DNA of 64,000 nucleotides from Psettodes erumei (GCA_016785225.1 JAFBJZ010000600.1:620001-684000); one strand, 5' to 3'; positions 25,771 to 38,439 are shown, numbered from the stretch's first letter. Translations and numbers: made by a program. The notes: a model not told the origin generated them from the sequence alone.

Positions 25771-28700
25771 TAGTTTAAATAACTTTCAATGTATGACAAC
25801 ACTGGCCAGGGTGGGAAGCACTGACTGCAATACCAGACACAAGCCTGACACTAAAAAATTTCATGCATTCATGGATCCATATCTCCACTGAGGAGAGAAA
25901 CCTCCAGGGCTGAAAAATAGATCTGAAGAATATGTCCACTTCTCCTCTGTGACTCTGAGGTAACAGACGCTCAGTGTCAGTGAGAACTTGTGGCCTGTAT
26001 GGGGTTTACATTTGTGATGCTTTATCTATTTATTCACACGTGCACACACATCTGTCATATCTAATTACTGCAAGATCGAGAAATGGTTTACTCCAATTAA
26101 TTATTCATAAATCAATAAAGATACACCAGAAAGGTTGGCATGTTAATCTGGAGTCGGATCATCTGAATCCTTTTAAAAGATTACATTTTTCAGATGTCAT
26201 TGCCCACCATAATTTAGTTTAGGGGAAGAATTGGGCCACCAGTCTGTGACTGACTGTGATTATAGTTTCACTGTGGTTGCCCTTGTTATTGCACACAGAA
26301 TTTGGGTCTTGTGAAACATTAAAGCAAAGTGATTGAACTGGTTTTGAGAGCAATTTCTGTCATTGTCTCACCACAGTCTTACCATGCACATGTGCACATT
26401 ATTAGCACATGCCAATGTTTATCTATTCTTCAGTCATTATAGAAATTTAGAAAATACAGATGTATTTCTGGTTGATCCAGCTACCACATAATGTGTTGCA
26501 GATGTTGTTTACATGTCTATTTTATCTTACACTGGAATGACCTTAAATGTATCTTTTACATACCAAAGACAAGGAGGCTGCAGACAGAGGAGCAGAATAG
26601 TTCCTGGCAAATTCTCAGTCACTGTGCAGTGACAATGAAGAGGAATTTATGGAAAATGTCTCCATCATTGAGCACCAAGTGTGATAATGACAGTAATGGT
26701 CATTATCCTGAGAGAGAAATGTTCTCTTACATTGAAAGAAATGACTTAGCTTGATGTTAAACAGCTACAACCCATCTTCAAGCCTGAAAACACAAAAGAA
26801 GTTCTGTCACTATAAAAAACAGATGTAAAAAGCTAAAGGCACATTTTCTTTTAACTCATGCACGCACTGTATATAGCAGTGCATCAGAGCGACCCCATCC
26901 CCTATCCTCAACTTGCAAGTTCATATTCTCCTCTGAGTCAATCCCTGTTAGAGAGCAGGGATGAGATGACACACAGCCATCTGAGAGAAGCTGGATGTGG
27001 GCACATGTGCATTATTTGTACTAAACATAAAAACGAGCAGGCACCAGCTGCTATAGGAATGAATGAGATCTAAATGAAAATCAGAAGGCTCTTACAGTGC
27101 CACTTCAGACATGGTACCAGTAGTAGCTGATCAGATCACTCCCAGTAAGTCCTGCCAGGGTTATTATTTGAACCACGGTTGGAGACAATGAAATGAATGC
27201 AAAGAATATTAAACATGGTATAAAATTGTCTTAAAACCTAAATCTAGATGATTCTGCTGTATAGATTTTCAGACTCTCTGTTCTTGCATTCTTTTAGGTA
27301 TAAAACAACTTCAAGGAATAAATTTGGGAAACACGCTTATTTCTGCAACATCCCAGTGGGCAGAACCTGCCCATAACCACATACTGCATGAATCGAACAA
27401 GGAATTGCACTCTTCTGTTACACAAAAAACAAATGTACAGTCACAGAAAAAAAACAGTGACCAGTGCTATTGTGGACCTAAGAACTCATTCCACACTTAC
27501 AATCTTATCTTCTCATGCATTCCTGGAACAATCACCCTACAACCCAGAACCCTTTGGATGGTGTTGAAATCAGAGCTGAAGTGCACAAAAAGCAAACATT
27601 TTTTTTGCTTGAAAATTGAAACGATGGTTTGTAACAGCACTTTCTCCAGACACTTCATGCTTATGGTTGTGAGGGCACCATGTGGTTATGATTAAGTTCT
27701 GTGGATCAAAGGTTGTTTTTTTGGGAAGCACCAGGATTACGGCAGGCCAGCAGGATTCACAAAAGAGTGCATGAGGAATTGGTGAGAGCTCCACGAAGCA
27801 GGTCTTAAAAACGGAGCCAGCTCATTGGGGTCCAGTGGAAGCTCAGCTCTTTGATGCTATGGTCCATGAAATCATGATTGAGACAAAAGAAGATTGAGCT
27901 CTGGACAGTGGTGAAAATTTCACCTCACAGAATATATAGTCCTATGCTAATCCACCCCGATCAAACAGTTTTAATACAAACATGCCATTTCACTTAATCA
28001 TTATATATACAACAAACAAAAGAAAACTATATTTGTATTGTTAGATCCGGAAAAGAACTTGATAAAATGATTATTCTCTTTTTACTCTTGGCTTTTTACT
28101 CTTGAAATAAGTGTATTTCCACAAACCTCTGCTAGTCCATGTTTTAAAAGCTGCACTGATCTCTTTGAAATCTTGGAAATGATTAACACCCTTGTTCTGG
28201 CTTTTTCTGCCTTTTGCTTTTAATTTCCAATAAAGACTAAATCTTGTACGACTAGAAGAGCCTTTCCTGCAGAGGGGAAAAATGAAAAAGTCAACAAATG
28301 ACACCGTCATTTTGGCCAAGAGCAGTGTGCTCATGCATAAAAGTGGTTCTAATGATTGAATGAGCCAACAGAACATGAATATTAGCTCTTGCCTGGAGCT
28401 CCACATCAGCTTGTTCACAAGAGACAGAAGGCTATTTACTCAGTGAACCACTGCAGCATGACTGGAGAGCATCAATAAAGGTATAATGATATTGAATTAT
28501 GCGTGAATGTGCGAGGGGTGGTGGTAAAACTTGCATGTGAGCGTTGTCATTTCTGAAGTGCCCATATCTGTGACAGTGAAAAGCCACTTAAAAATTCATT
28601 GTGATGCTAATTCACAGTAGAGTGAGTGTAATCCTATAGTAATTACATCTCAGCAGCAGTGGATGCTCTGCTAAAGAGTGAGGGCTCATATGCTCAGAGA

Positions 28701-29636
28701 TTGCCTTTAATAATACCACACAATACAGCCTATTATGTTATGTATTATGTATCCCCTTTTGTCGCCGAAATGAGAGACACATTATAAACCGTTGGGAAAA
28801 GAGAGACAGAAAGATGGACAGAAATCCTTTGATTGGAACTTGGCCTTTTTGTAGAAGACTCTGACCAGAGATAAAGAAAAAAGCATAAGAGGGCACTAAA
28901 GCATCTCTGAGTACTTATGAAGATTATGTCAGCAAGGCTGCAGAAATGGTTTAAAGAATCATGAAAAAGTGACGCCCCCACAGAACACACTAGACCTAGA
29001 TATGTGTCAATAAAGCCTTACTGACATTTACCACACGTATTGGATTTGTTTTTCCTGAGGATGTTTCAGTGCCACTATTTATTAATTGGATTTCACGATG
29101 TTATGTTACAGTGTCTGAGCAGTACATTGATTACTGTTTTCCAACATAACAGCTTTATCACATTGTTGTTCTTCTGCAGCAGTGATCAATATTTATCACC
29201 TAGAAAAGCAATGTGATGTGCTACAACATATTCAAAGAAATACACCATTAACCTCAGCAGTCAGTCTATTACGTCCTTTGGGTAAAAGGGAAGACAAATG
29301 TATTATAGTCCTTTAGACTACAGCATAAATCCTGCCAACTGTATGAAGAAGAATATAAAGCTTTATCTATAACTCGAATCAAACACATTCAAACTAATGA
29401 GGAGCAGTGAGCAGTAAGTGCAGCATATTTAAAATATTCCTCGAGTCCGTGTGACACTCTCTCGTCTCCTGCTATTCAAGAGAGATCTGCTATTTCGAAT
29501 CAACCTGTAGGCACAGAGAAATAAGGTCAGGCGCAAACAGAGTCGCTGCAGGAATTCAACATTTCAACACGGTGACATTTCTTTGAGTACGGCCGGTGGA
29601 AGGAGTGCGCCTCAAAATGTCACAGTAGGTACAGAC

Positions 29637-29700
29637 CAGTGGTTTGCAAACTTTTTCTGGCACGCCCTCCTCCAGAAGCTGAATAAAGCTCATGATCGTC
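29637..29700 (+). repeat. hAT-like terminal repeat remnant
   Basis: The start 'cagtggtttgcaaacttttt' closely resembles hAT (Charlie-type) terminal inverted repeats of the form CAGTGGTTCTCAAAC. No matching opposite terminus was found close by, so this looks like a solitary, decayed end. Confidence 0.4.
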
Positions 29701-30229
29701 CGTTAGGAGTAGCTGAGGTGTAAAAAAGAAACAAAACACGTGAAAGGAGAAAGATGTTCAGCGGCCTGAACATTTGGCTCGTTCTTGTGATAGAACTCCG
29801 TCTTTTTTTGTTTTTATATGTATGTAATGTGTGGGAATTTTATTATCCATTCAAAACCAAAGTATAATTATATTTACAGCCATGTTGTAGAGGTATAAAT
29901 AAAAAAAAATCCTCACAACAAATAACAGTCCTTATTATTGAATTGAAGGCTAAATCAATTCTCCCACTGTTCTTCATAATAAAACATGAGATTATTTGGA
30001 GACTTTGGTTTCAAAATAAAAGTGTGACGTAACGTGTACAACTTGAAATACAAGTGAAATTCAGCACCAGTTGTAGATTTATTCATTTATAACAATGGAT
30101 TACGCCGTACAAACATTATTCTTAATCACCCCTTCTGTGTAATATACTCTTAAAATGCATCTTCAAATAATCTCCCAATAAAGCCTGTGTTCGTCGCCAA
30201 AGATGTAGGTCAAATACTATTTTACTTTG

Positions 30230-30443
30230 AAAGTACAGCCGGAAATATTACGTATATATTCTGTCTTTTTTGACGGTGGTACATTGACCCAGTTTCAGCA
30301 AGCAGCAGTCTCTGGGTGGTTTGAATTGGCGGCGCGGAGAGCGCTTGGAGGGGCGGCGTGGAGCCGATAGTCGCTCTTGTCCAGGACGCGCGCAGGCACT
30401 CCGCGCGCAGCACAATGCTGGAAGTCAAGTTTTCATCCACGCA
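30230..30443 (+). promoter_or_regulatory. opn3 promoter / 5' leader region
   Basis: Immediately upstream of opn3 the sequence changes from AT-rich to a CpG-rich block (about 30,325-30,420) containing 'ggaggggcggcgtgg', a GC-box-like text. An ETS-type CCGGAAAT lies at about 30,239-30,246. No TATA box stands out, so this is read as a CpG-type promoter and 5' leader; the transcription start cannot be fixed by eye. Confidence 0.45.
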
Positions 30444-33400
30444 ATGAATCCTGCCAACGAAACCAGAGCCGAGAGAAGTACAGAACATTACATTTTCGCG
30501 GTTGGCACCTACAAACTTCTCGCTTTTACCATCGGGACCATCGGAGTATTCGGCTTTTGTAACAACGTTGTTGTCATCATCCTGTACTGTAAATTCAAAA
30601 GGCTCCGGACGCCTACCAATTTGTTGCTGGTCAACATAAGTTTGAGTGATCTTCTGGTTTCTGTTGTCGGAATAAACTTTACGTTTGCTTCGTGCGTCAA
30701 AGGAGGATGGATTTGGAGCCAGGCAACATGCGTCTGGGACGGCTTCAGCAACAGCTTGTTTGGTGAGAGAGATTAAACATGGAAACTGTTTAATTTATTT
30801 ATAAAAGCATGTATTTAACATTCATATGTAGCCTATTACCTAAACTTGTATTTATTAAAGTGGTTAGCATCACTGATCTTCATCTATCGTTTCCCACTCC
30901 AGTCCAGCCTCTCCAGACAATATTATACTGATATTGGCTAACTAACTAAAATGCGGCCATAATATAATGCAATTAAGTGAACGGTGTAGAGGAGCTCACT
31001 CACAATATAGATTACAATACATAAGGCAGCAAAGAGGGATATTCTGAAAACAAGTATTTAAATTGTGATAAAACAAATTTACATGAAACTGTAAAATATG
31101 GTGGCACATTTTCTTTTTGCTCTTGAGCGAACTTGCACACAGAATTTGAAGATGATTAAAATTCAAACTGGGGCAGACTGACCCTCTAGTCTCCCCCCAT
31201 GATGAGTTACATTAAAATCTATTGACCTTGAAGGGCTTTTAGTTCTATTCTTTTTTCTTTTCAGTGTTTTAATGTACATTGTGTATATTCTGCAGCTCAC
31301 TGCTTCATTCAGGTTAATGGTTGTGTGACATTCATTGTGCCTACAGCTTCCACTTTACTATAACGTGATTCTCCATTTATAACCAGCATAACTGTGTCCA
31401 GCAGTGAAGTGTGAATGAATACTGGGGGTCATTCTCCGAGCCCCTCCATCCTCTTCTACAGCTGAAGAGGATGGATGTGTGATAATTAGCTTATTAGTGC
31501 AAACCTGCAAGTCCTTTTTTCCTCTGCAAACTTAACAGGGTTTCAGTGGAAGGCTGCCCTCTTGTTCTGTCATTTCTGCCCTTTAATTGACATTGGCTTC
31601 TCTGCACATGATCTGGAGAACACGTTCCCCTGCTTCTGTCATGAGGCACCAGAGTTGACTACGCCGCAGCAGTGACTTTGCATTGCAAACACGTCACACA
31701 GATGAGCATTTCAAATCAAAGGCATGCAAAGTTGGCGTTTACGTCCAGATCTATATGTGGTGTGAGAATTCCTTCATTCATCACTGAGATGACATTGAAC
31801 GGAAAGGATGCAGTGTCCTGCTGCTATGGCCCACACTCAGATGGGAAAGACAAACCTGACTGATAATGGAGATTACAATTCCAATGACAAAACGTCCTGA
31901 GAACTCACATCCTACCTTCTCACTCACAGGACAGCACTGCAGCTAAAAAAAAATTCACATACACATGAAAACCCAAGGTCATGCAATTAGCCATTGCTTT
32001 GGTCTAAACACCTACATTCTAGAGAGCCTGGCTCCCAGCACCTGCTGATAAAATGAGCATAATATATGGCTCCCTTCCGACACAGGTTGTGATATGAAAA
32101 TTGAAGTGAACAGGAATAAATCTCACAGCTCTGTGTCCTCTGTACGTGAGCATGCCATCCTTTTTGCACCTTATCATATGCATTACCCAGTGGAGGTTGG
32201 TGTGAGTATGGACGACATGCACACACGAGCCATGGGGATGCAGCAGTAAGCCCTGGCAGCTTTGTCAATGCACGTCCTTCCTACTGAAACCCTAGCTGGG
32301 GAGCTGTGGCTCATGTGAAGCAGCTCCCTGTGTGGTGTGTTCATGAGTTGTGTGTCAAGTGATTGACACTGTTCCTATGTTCTCATGAATACAGAGATTA
32401 ATAAGTTACTGCATTGAAAAGGTTACTGGAGTGTGTAATTGGACAGATATGAGAGTGTGTGTGACGTGTATTGACAAAAGAGATGCTGAATCAATTCTGG
32501 GTGCTGTGCCGTGACTCCGGCTTTAGATGTGCTCTTTAGCTTATATGCAATGTACAGTAAAATAATGCACAAAATGAAGGTGACAGCTGCAAAAAAATAG
32601 AACACAAGATGTATTCAGCATTAGAACCAAACCACATTATGACTTTGTGTGGAAGAGGCAGGCTGCAGATGCAGGTCTAAGAGGTGTGTTTGCCTGTGCG
32701 GGAGTAAAGAATCTTTCTATGAGTTTTCAACAGTTCAGCATGACTGTGATGCTCAGTACCAAGATTTTCAGAATTCTGTATATACAGAGTAATATGAGAC
32801 TTTTTTCAGTCTAAAGAGACACTGAGTAGCCACTGACCCAGATCCTGTATTACTCAGCGTGGCCATCTCTCTCCCCCTCCGCTGCCAGGCATTGTTTCCA
32901 TCATGACTCTGGCAGCCCTGGCCTATGAGCGCTACATCCGGGTGGTCCATGCCCAGGTCGTGGACTTCCCCTGGGCCTGGCGGGCCATTGCCCACATCTG
33001 GCTGTACTCCCTGGCCTGGACGGGGGCTCCTCTGCTGGGGTGGAACCGCTACACTCTGGAAATCCACCACCTTGGCTGCTCTCTGGACTGGGCGTCTAAG
33101 GACCCCAATGATGCCTCCTTCATCCTCTTCTTCCTCCTGGCCTGTTTCTTTGTGCCTGTGGGTATCATGATCTACTGCTATGGGAACATCCTCTACACCG
33201 TGCAAATGGTAAGACTTTTTTTTCTGTTTTGTTGTTTGCTTAATAAATTATGAATGTGTTCAGCTACTAAACAGAACAAATTAGACTTGTGAATGAAGGG
33301 TTACTGACCAAATCCTTATCGCTACAAATTGAAAATAAAATGTTATTTTAGCTTATGTTATTATTAAAGCTACGCATGATCAATTCATCTTTTAATTATT

Positions 33401-34155
33401 TTACATTTAATTGATTCATCCTCTGGTCTATAACTCATCAAAGAGTGAGAGCACAAGGTTGTTAAGGGCTTGTTTAGCAGCTGGGTTGGACTCAAAAGTG
33501 GCAGACAAAACACACACCAGAAAGGTAAGTCAAAAGAGACTGGGCTTTTATTTTTTCAGTGCACAGTAAAGAATCTTTCTTGATTCAGGTTAACAAAAGA
33601 ATCACTCAGAATGAGTTTAGTAGTCCATAACAGAAAACATCACTTAGATGAGGCAACAGAAAAACTCAGACAGGTGGAAAATCTGTTTATTACTCTTAAG
33701 CTTGAACAAAGAATAGTCAGCCCTCTGAGTTGGAGGGAAATTCTTGTGGCTGGCACAAGATGTGCATGGTCAAAACTTGACTGAAGTTTCAGCATGGATG
33801 GGATGATGGTCCACGCAAGGTAGGAGATCCAATAAGGGTAAGAGTGTAGTGTGGATGAACAGGAGCTGACAGGACCAGAGCCAGGAGAGAAGATCCAGGG
33901 AGGCAAGGACAAACAGGTAAATCAGGCTCTAGGATTCGACAGGACGGACGATAACCAAGACTTGCAGATGCGGGTGATCTGAGGAACAACTGAGTCAGGA
34001 ATAGACACAGGGAGTGCACCCAAGGACCAGCTACCAACTGGAGACATCATGAAAGGAGAACTGTTCTTTTAAACAACAGTGCAGGTGATTATTGGTGAAG
34101 GAGAACAGGTGATCACCAGAACTGGTGGAAAGGGATCAACAAGTCCCACCTGGTG

Positions 34156-34202
<47 letters not shown>

Positions 34203-37200
34203 ACTCCCACACACAGCTGCTCAGACTTCTTGTTATCACATACGCTTTGACTGACATTTCAGTTCCTCTCAGCACTTTCACTTCAACTTCACTCACATTA
34301 CATGTAAAGTGACACTTTGACATCATTCTTTGATTACTTCCAAAACAAACATTAAACTTCTCTCAGCACTTCTACACTAAAATGTCAGCTCAATCAGTAT
34401 TTCAACACTTTCGAAAGTTATTGCTGTGAATATTCAGCAACACACCCCTGAACATTTTCTTCATAGAATTTAGTCTTTTCTAATTACAGATGTGAAATGT
34501 GTGCCAGAAATAAGGATCTTTTGAATATTATTACTTTCAGCCAAAGTCTGTAAAGGTACAGACTTTTCAAGCTTTTCATTTTAATGAAAAGAACCTCCTT
34601 GACCTCCACAGGCCAAGCGCTGCCTTTCACTCCACTTATATTACAAATTCTGTATTCATAATATGCCTCCGTACTTTTCAGCCTTGTTCTGACATAAGCA
34701 CAAAGCTCATTGTTCGTTGTGCCTGTGCTGAGCCTTAGGAGTGCAACCTTTAAGTGTCACTAATGTTATGGGTCACAGGAGACTTGGTAATAAAGGCCAG
34801 GTGAGCAAGCTGTGAGGATAAGAGATGAGCATTCATGCTTTCGTTAATGATTCCTGCAAAACCACTGGGAAAGTTTCTTTGCCTGTGTTTGAAATTTAAG
34901 TGATCTGTTTGTACTATGAAGCAGATGGTTGCTGATCTGTTTGAATAGGAAAGAATGCAAGCAAACGTGTAAATGTCAACAACGTATTGACATTTGAATC
35001 AAATGTCTGTCTGCCGCAGTTTGGTGCAGTGGTTATCTTTACTTTTGAAAGTGTAGGAAGCATGAGTTTCGTCTTCCTCCCAGCTTCATGCTTGAGCATC
35101 ACAAAACTCCCAGCCCCTCTGCAACTCCCTGAACACTTCAGAGGCCTGGGAAGCCTCCTCACACGTCACAGCATTTTGGGAGAAGCTATGAAAATCTTTA
35201 AAGAGAAAGTCTTTTTAGCTTGATGGAAAAGCAAAGAAAAGTACTTGGCCTGCTTAACCAGAGAAGATCTCATTGTAGACATTTGAAAATCTAGAGAACG
35301 GTAGAAGAATAACATAACAAATAGATAAATCACACCTTCATAAGAGATGTAGAACACAAATAAAAACAGACCTTGTGAATTCATGAATAAAAATAGACAG
35401 TTGCTGTGATTCAGTCAGCTGCTGTAGACTGTCCTGAGGGAGTCTGGAAAATAGCCATGTCCTTTATCATCTCATCTCTTTAGCTAAAGGGTATATTCAG
35501 ATCTATAGTGTCAGTCACTCACTCTCTTTCTGAGTTATTGCAACGTTGTTTCCAAGAGCTGTCAGCTATTACAAAGCTTATGGAAATACTGCTGTATGTC
35601 ACCATTAGATATATTTGCAATGCCAGGTGTCTCTGTATTTTGCCATAGCTGTTCTTTTTCAAATAAAAACAAAGCCAAATTTCTCAGTTCAGTTCCCTCA
35701 GGTTCTGCTGCTACAGCCTTACTTTGTTTGCTATGACTATTAGCTTGGTGTCTAATGTCAGCAAACCTTGGCTAGCTCTTCATGGGCATTAAGACTCCTC
35801 TTCTTGTGTTACATTACGGATAATTATTCAGCAGTATCCCATCAGTTGCTGGTGTCCAGTCAAAAGGTACATTTGTGTGCAGTAGCACCAGCTTTACATA
35901 AAATTAAAGTACTTGTTCCTACTTTTCTCCCACCTTTCTTCTTTGATCCAAACCAGAAACAATGTGGTCACAATGGTTCCCATCTCAACTCTCTCTTGTT
36001 TCTTGTAGCTGCGCTCCATCCAGGACCTCCAGACGGTTCAGATCATCAAGATCCTGCGGTACGAGAAGAAGGTCGCTGTCATGTTTCTCTTGATGATCTC
36101 CTGCTTCCTGGTGTGCTGGACACCCTACGCTGCTGTGTCCATGATGGAGGCCTTTGGCAGGAAGAGCATGGTCTCTCCCACTCTGGCCATCATCCCCTCA
36201 TTCTTTGCCAAGTCCAGCACAGCCTACAATCCCCTTATTTATGTGTTCATGAGCAGAAAGGTTTGTAGTTGTAAAGTTTTTTTGTTTTTAAACTTTTGGG
36301 AAGGAGTATTTAATTCTGGGATAAACTTTCTGACCAACATCTAATGTGGCATCAGTAAACTGTATTTTTCCAGCACTAATTTCTCACTCTGTGTGGTTTG
36401 TGAGGGTGAAATCAGTTGTTTATGTTTTGCTGCCATCAGTACATTATATGTTTCGCTGGACAGTTCTGATCAGCCCCTTCCTGTGTGTACAATCAATATT
36501 TGTTACCCAGCTGAACTTAGAATTTAATATGGACAAATAGGGCAAATCAATGGCATCTCAAATAGGGGAGATGGTTTGTTGCAGTTTGTGTAGGAAAACC
36601 AGAAATATTGTTTTCATTTGCAAAGAAACCTGTATTCTTAAGAGCATTTGTTGAAGCATTTTTCAACAAAATAGTGCAGAATTTTATTTTCCACAACTGC
36701 TTATTTAGAGGTAAAATTCTGCAAACTGTAGGGAAATACCTGTTTCAAAATGAGAGCAAAATCTGCATCACAGTGTTTTTAAAGTCAGATTTATATAATG
36801 CATTTCTTGTGTGTGTTGGAATGAAACTCACTTCTGCTTGTCTTAGTTTGTGGACATCATTAAAGGCTGTGTGTTTGACAGACAAATGAATGAGAAAAGG
36901 GTGCCATATCATCCTCTTGTTAAATACCATCAGTATCTCTTACTCTGCTTCTCCTCCTACTCATCCTCCCACAGTTTCGCCGCTGCTTGCTGCAGCTGCT
37001 CTGCTCGCGGCTTTCTTGGTTACAGCGCAGCCTCAAAGAGCGCCCCCTGGCTCCGGTCCAGCGCCCCATCCGGCCGATCGTCGTGTCCAGCACTTGCGGG
37101 ACCAGGGACCGACCCAAAAAGAGGGTGACCTTCAGCTCCTCCTCCATTGTCTTCATCATCACCAGTGATGACTTCAACCACATGGATGTGACCTCCAAGT

Positions 37201-37247
37201 TTGGAGGTTGCTCTGAGGTTAATGTCATTCAAGTGAGGCCACTGTGA
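30444..37247 (+). CDS. opn3: Encephalopsin (OPN3), non-visual opsin GPCR
   Basis: Four exons, 30,444-30,762, 32,889-33,208, 36,009-36,260 and 36,975-37,247, join in frame to 387 residues; human OPN3 has about 402. The product is a seven-helix photoreceptor of the plasma membrane that binds retinal as a Schiff base. Visible hallmarks are an N-glycosylation sequon NET at residues 5-7, the helix-3 Cys96 paired with Cys170 (rhodopsin C110/C187), Asp99 at the counterion position 113, Glu164 at position 181, ERY at 120-122 in place of DRY, the retinal lysine K281 in FAKSSTAYNP, and NPLIY at 287-291. The long tail carries the OPN3-type block RPKKRVTF and ends VIQVRPL. The start at 30,444 has a G at -3. 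An upstream in-frame Met at 30,321 would add 41 residues without homology. TMT opsins were considered and rejected on the helix-3 and tail sequences and the kmo neighbour. G-protein coupling is known from relatives only. Confidence 0.97.
30763..32888 (+). other. opn3 intron 1
   Basis: The intron runs from the donor 'gtgaga' to the acceptor 'ctgccag' and is phase 1. It splits the codon for Gly107 near the cytoplasmic end of helix 3. I see no gene or identifiable repeat within it. In human a CHML retrocopy lies in an OPN3 intron; nothing comparable is visible here. Confidence 0.7.
33470..34140. repeat. Probable decayed teleost interspersed repeat in opn3 intron 2
   Basis: The stretch has the purine-rich 'ggaacaggtgatcacc'-style text seen in other repeat-like regions of this window. 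It begins with a T-rich run and ends at a CA microsatellite, a common combination at retroelement borders. No coding capacity remains and the class is unresolved. Confidence 0.4.
34160..34201 (+). repeat. (AC)n microsatellite, about 20 units
   Basis: An uninterrupted run of alternating A and C covers about 42 bases in opn3 intron 2. It is likely length-polymorphic. Confidence 0.97.
36261..36974 (+). other. opn3 intron 3
   Basis: This short phase-0 intron (donor 'gtttgt', acceptor 'cccacag') separates helix 7 from the C-terminal tail exon. Nothing else is recognised in it. Confidence 0.75.
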
Positions 37248-37762
37248 TCCAGGAGGACTGGACTTCTCACCCCACCACTCAGTATGCCTTAGGATGTAAC
37301 ATGCAATTCCAAGCCAAAATAATCCTGTCTGACCTCCTTGGACATTTCTGCGTCTGCACACAGTTACAGACCAGTTATCAGTTAATTGTAAATATCCAGC
37401 TGACGGCTCGAGATCTCAGCTAAACCTGTTTCCTGCTAGTGTTTTTTTCTAAGCAGGTGGAAGGAAAGTGTGGCATCTTCATTTAACATAAGCTGTGGTG
37501 ACATAAGTACGATGTAATTAACAGTTGGGTTCCTCTTAGAAAAAGAATCACACTTTTTTTGTCTGATATGCCATACAGTATATGTGACAACTAGAGGACT
37601 GTGTTGAGCATTTGGAGCCAGCAGTGTTGTGGACCTAAGTTTGAAACAACATGTGATAGCATTGTCAATTGTTTTGTTGGTAAGTGTGTGCAATGGAAAA
37701 TAAGCCTTAGCTTCTTAACCTTAAAACGTAGAAAATGATATGACATTACTGTGTATGAATTC

Positions 37763-37768
37763 AATAAA
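37763..37768 (+). terminator. opn3 polyadenylation signal
   Basis: AATAAA lies about 515 bases after the opn3 stop codon (TGA 37,245-37,247) and is the first canonical hexamer on this strand downstream of it. It implies a 3' UTR of roughly 0.54 kb. Confidence 0.65.
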
Positions 37769-37789
37769 GAGATCATATTTTAAGCTACT

Positions 37790-38439
37790 TAGCATGTGCG
37801 CCTTATCTTATTTCAATCTAAACCACCAGTGTGACGAGAACAGTCACTGTGAAATGACATTTAGTAGAATTACATGTATGAGGACTACAGGACTGTAATT
37901 AAGAGGAGATGAGACAGGGACCTCAGTATGCAGTGAGACACTCCTCTCATAACCTCCTGGGCTGTCAGCTATGAATAGACTTGATAAATGGATTTCCATT
38001 GCTGATAACTCTGTGAGGATGTGCGATCGAATGAGTAAGTTGTCTTTGTTTTTATACTGTTTTCATTCAAAGAATAGTTGGGCATTATGTATCTAGATAT
38101 GTGAAAATCAATTCTATTTTCATTTTCATTAAATATGACACTAAGGAAAGGTTATTGTGTTGTAAGGCAGAAAGGTTGGCACTATGTAAAAGTAAAAAAA
38201 AACAACATACATATATATATATATCACAACAAGAACCCAAACACCAGAATTTGCAGTCCCCCCTCCCTCCATGATGTGTCAGTGTTGTGGTCACAACTTG
38301 TTTCAGCTAAACCCAAGTGGCCAGAGGCCTATGAGTGGAGGGATCATTGACTTACTCTTACTTACTGTTTTATAAACTAATAGAATACAAACTCATACAC
38401 ATATACCCTCAAGCCTGCCCCTGAGGTTAATGCTTACAT
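37790..38439. other. opn3-kmo intergenic spacer
   Basis: The two genes converge here. About 0.65 kb lies between the two predicted polyadenylation signals. It includes a short (AT)n run near 38,210-38,224 and nothing else recognisable. Confidence 0.55.

Larger units (their letters stand above)
23533..30229. other. Intergenic DNA upstream of opn3, no gene recognised
   Basis: This stretch is mostly AT-rich. It contains several repeat fragments (23,600-23,935; 24,641-24,708; 25,505-25,770; 29,637-29,700), a 123-codon open frame at 27,324-27,695 preceded by a good splice-acceptor-like tract, and homeodomain-site-rich segments near 26,080-26,210 and 28,575-28,700 that could be regulatory. No tRNA, rRNA or known microRNA was seen. 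Confidence 0.55.
33209..36008 (+). other. opn3 intron 2, repeat-bearing
   Basis: This is the largest opn3 intron (phase 0, donor 'gtaaga', acceptor 'tcttgtag'). It contains a repeat-like block at about 33,470-34,140 and a CA microsatellite at 34,160-34,201. No coding sequence was recognised in the remainder. Confidence 0.7.

Noticed and set aside
28071..28418. A 115-codon minus-strand open frame
   Set aside because: Lys- and Phe-rich translation of AT-rich DNA with no family resemblance.
32768..33205. A 145-codon minus-strand frame opposite opn3 exon 2
   Set aside because: It is the antisense shadow of a GC-rich coding exon.
30763..36974. A CHML-like intronless gene inside an opn3 intron, as in human
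   Set aside because: No Rab-escort-protein-like frame is present in any opn3 intron.
36920..37361. Two minus-strand frames of more than 100 codons opposite opn3 exon 4
   Set aside because: They are antisense shadows of the conserved C-terminal tail exon.
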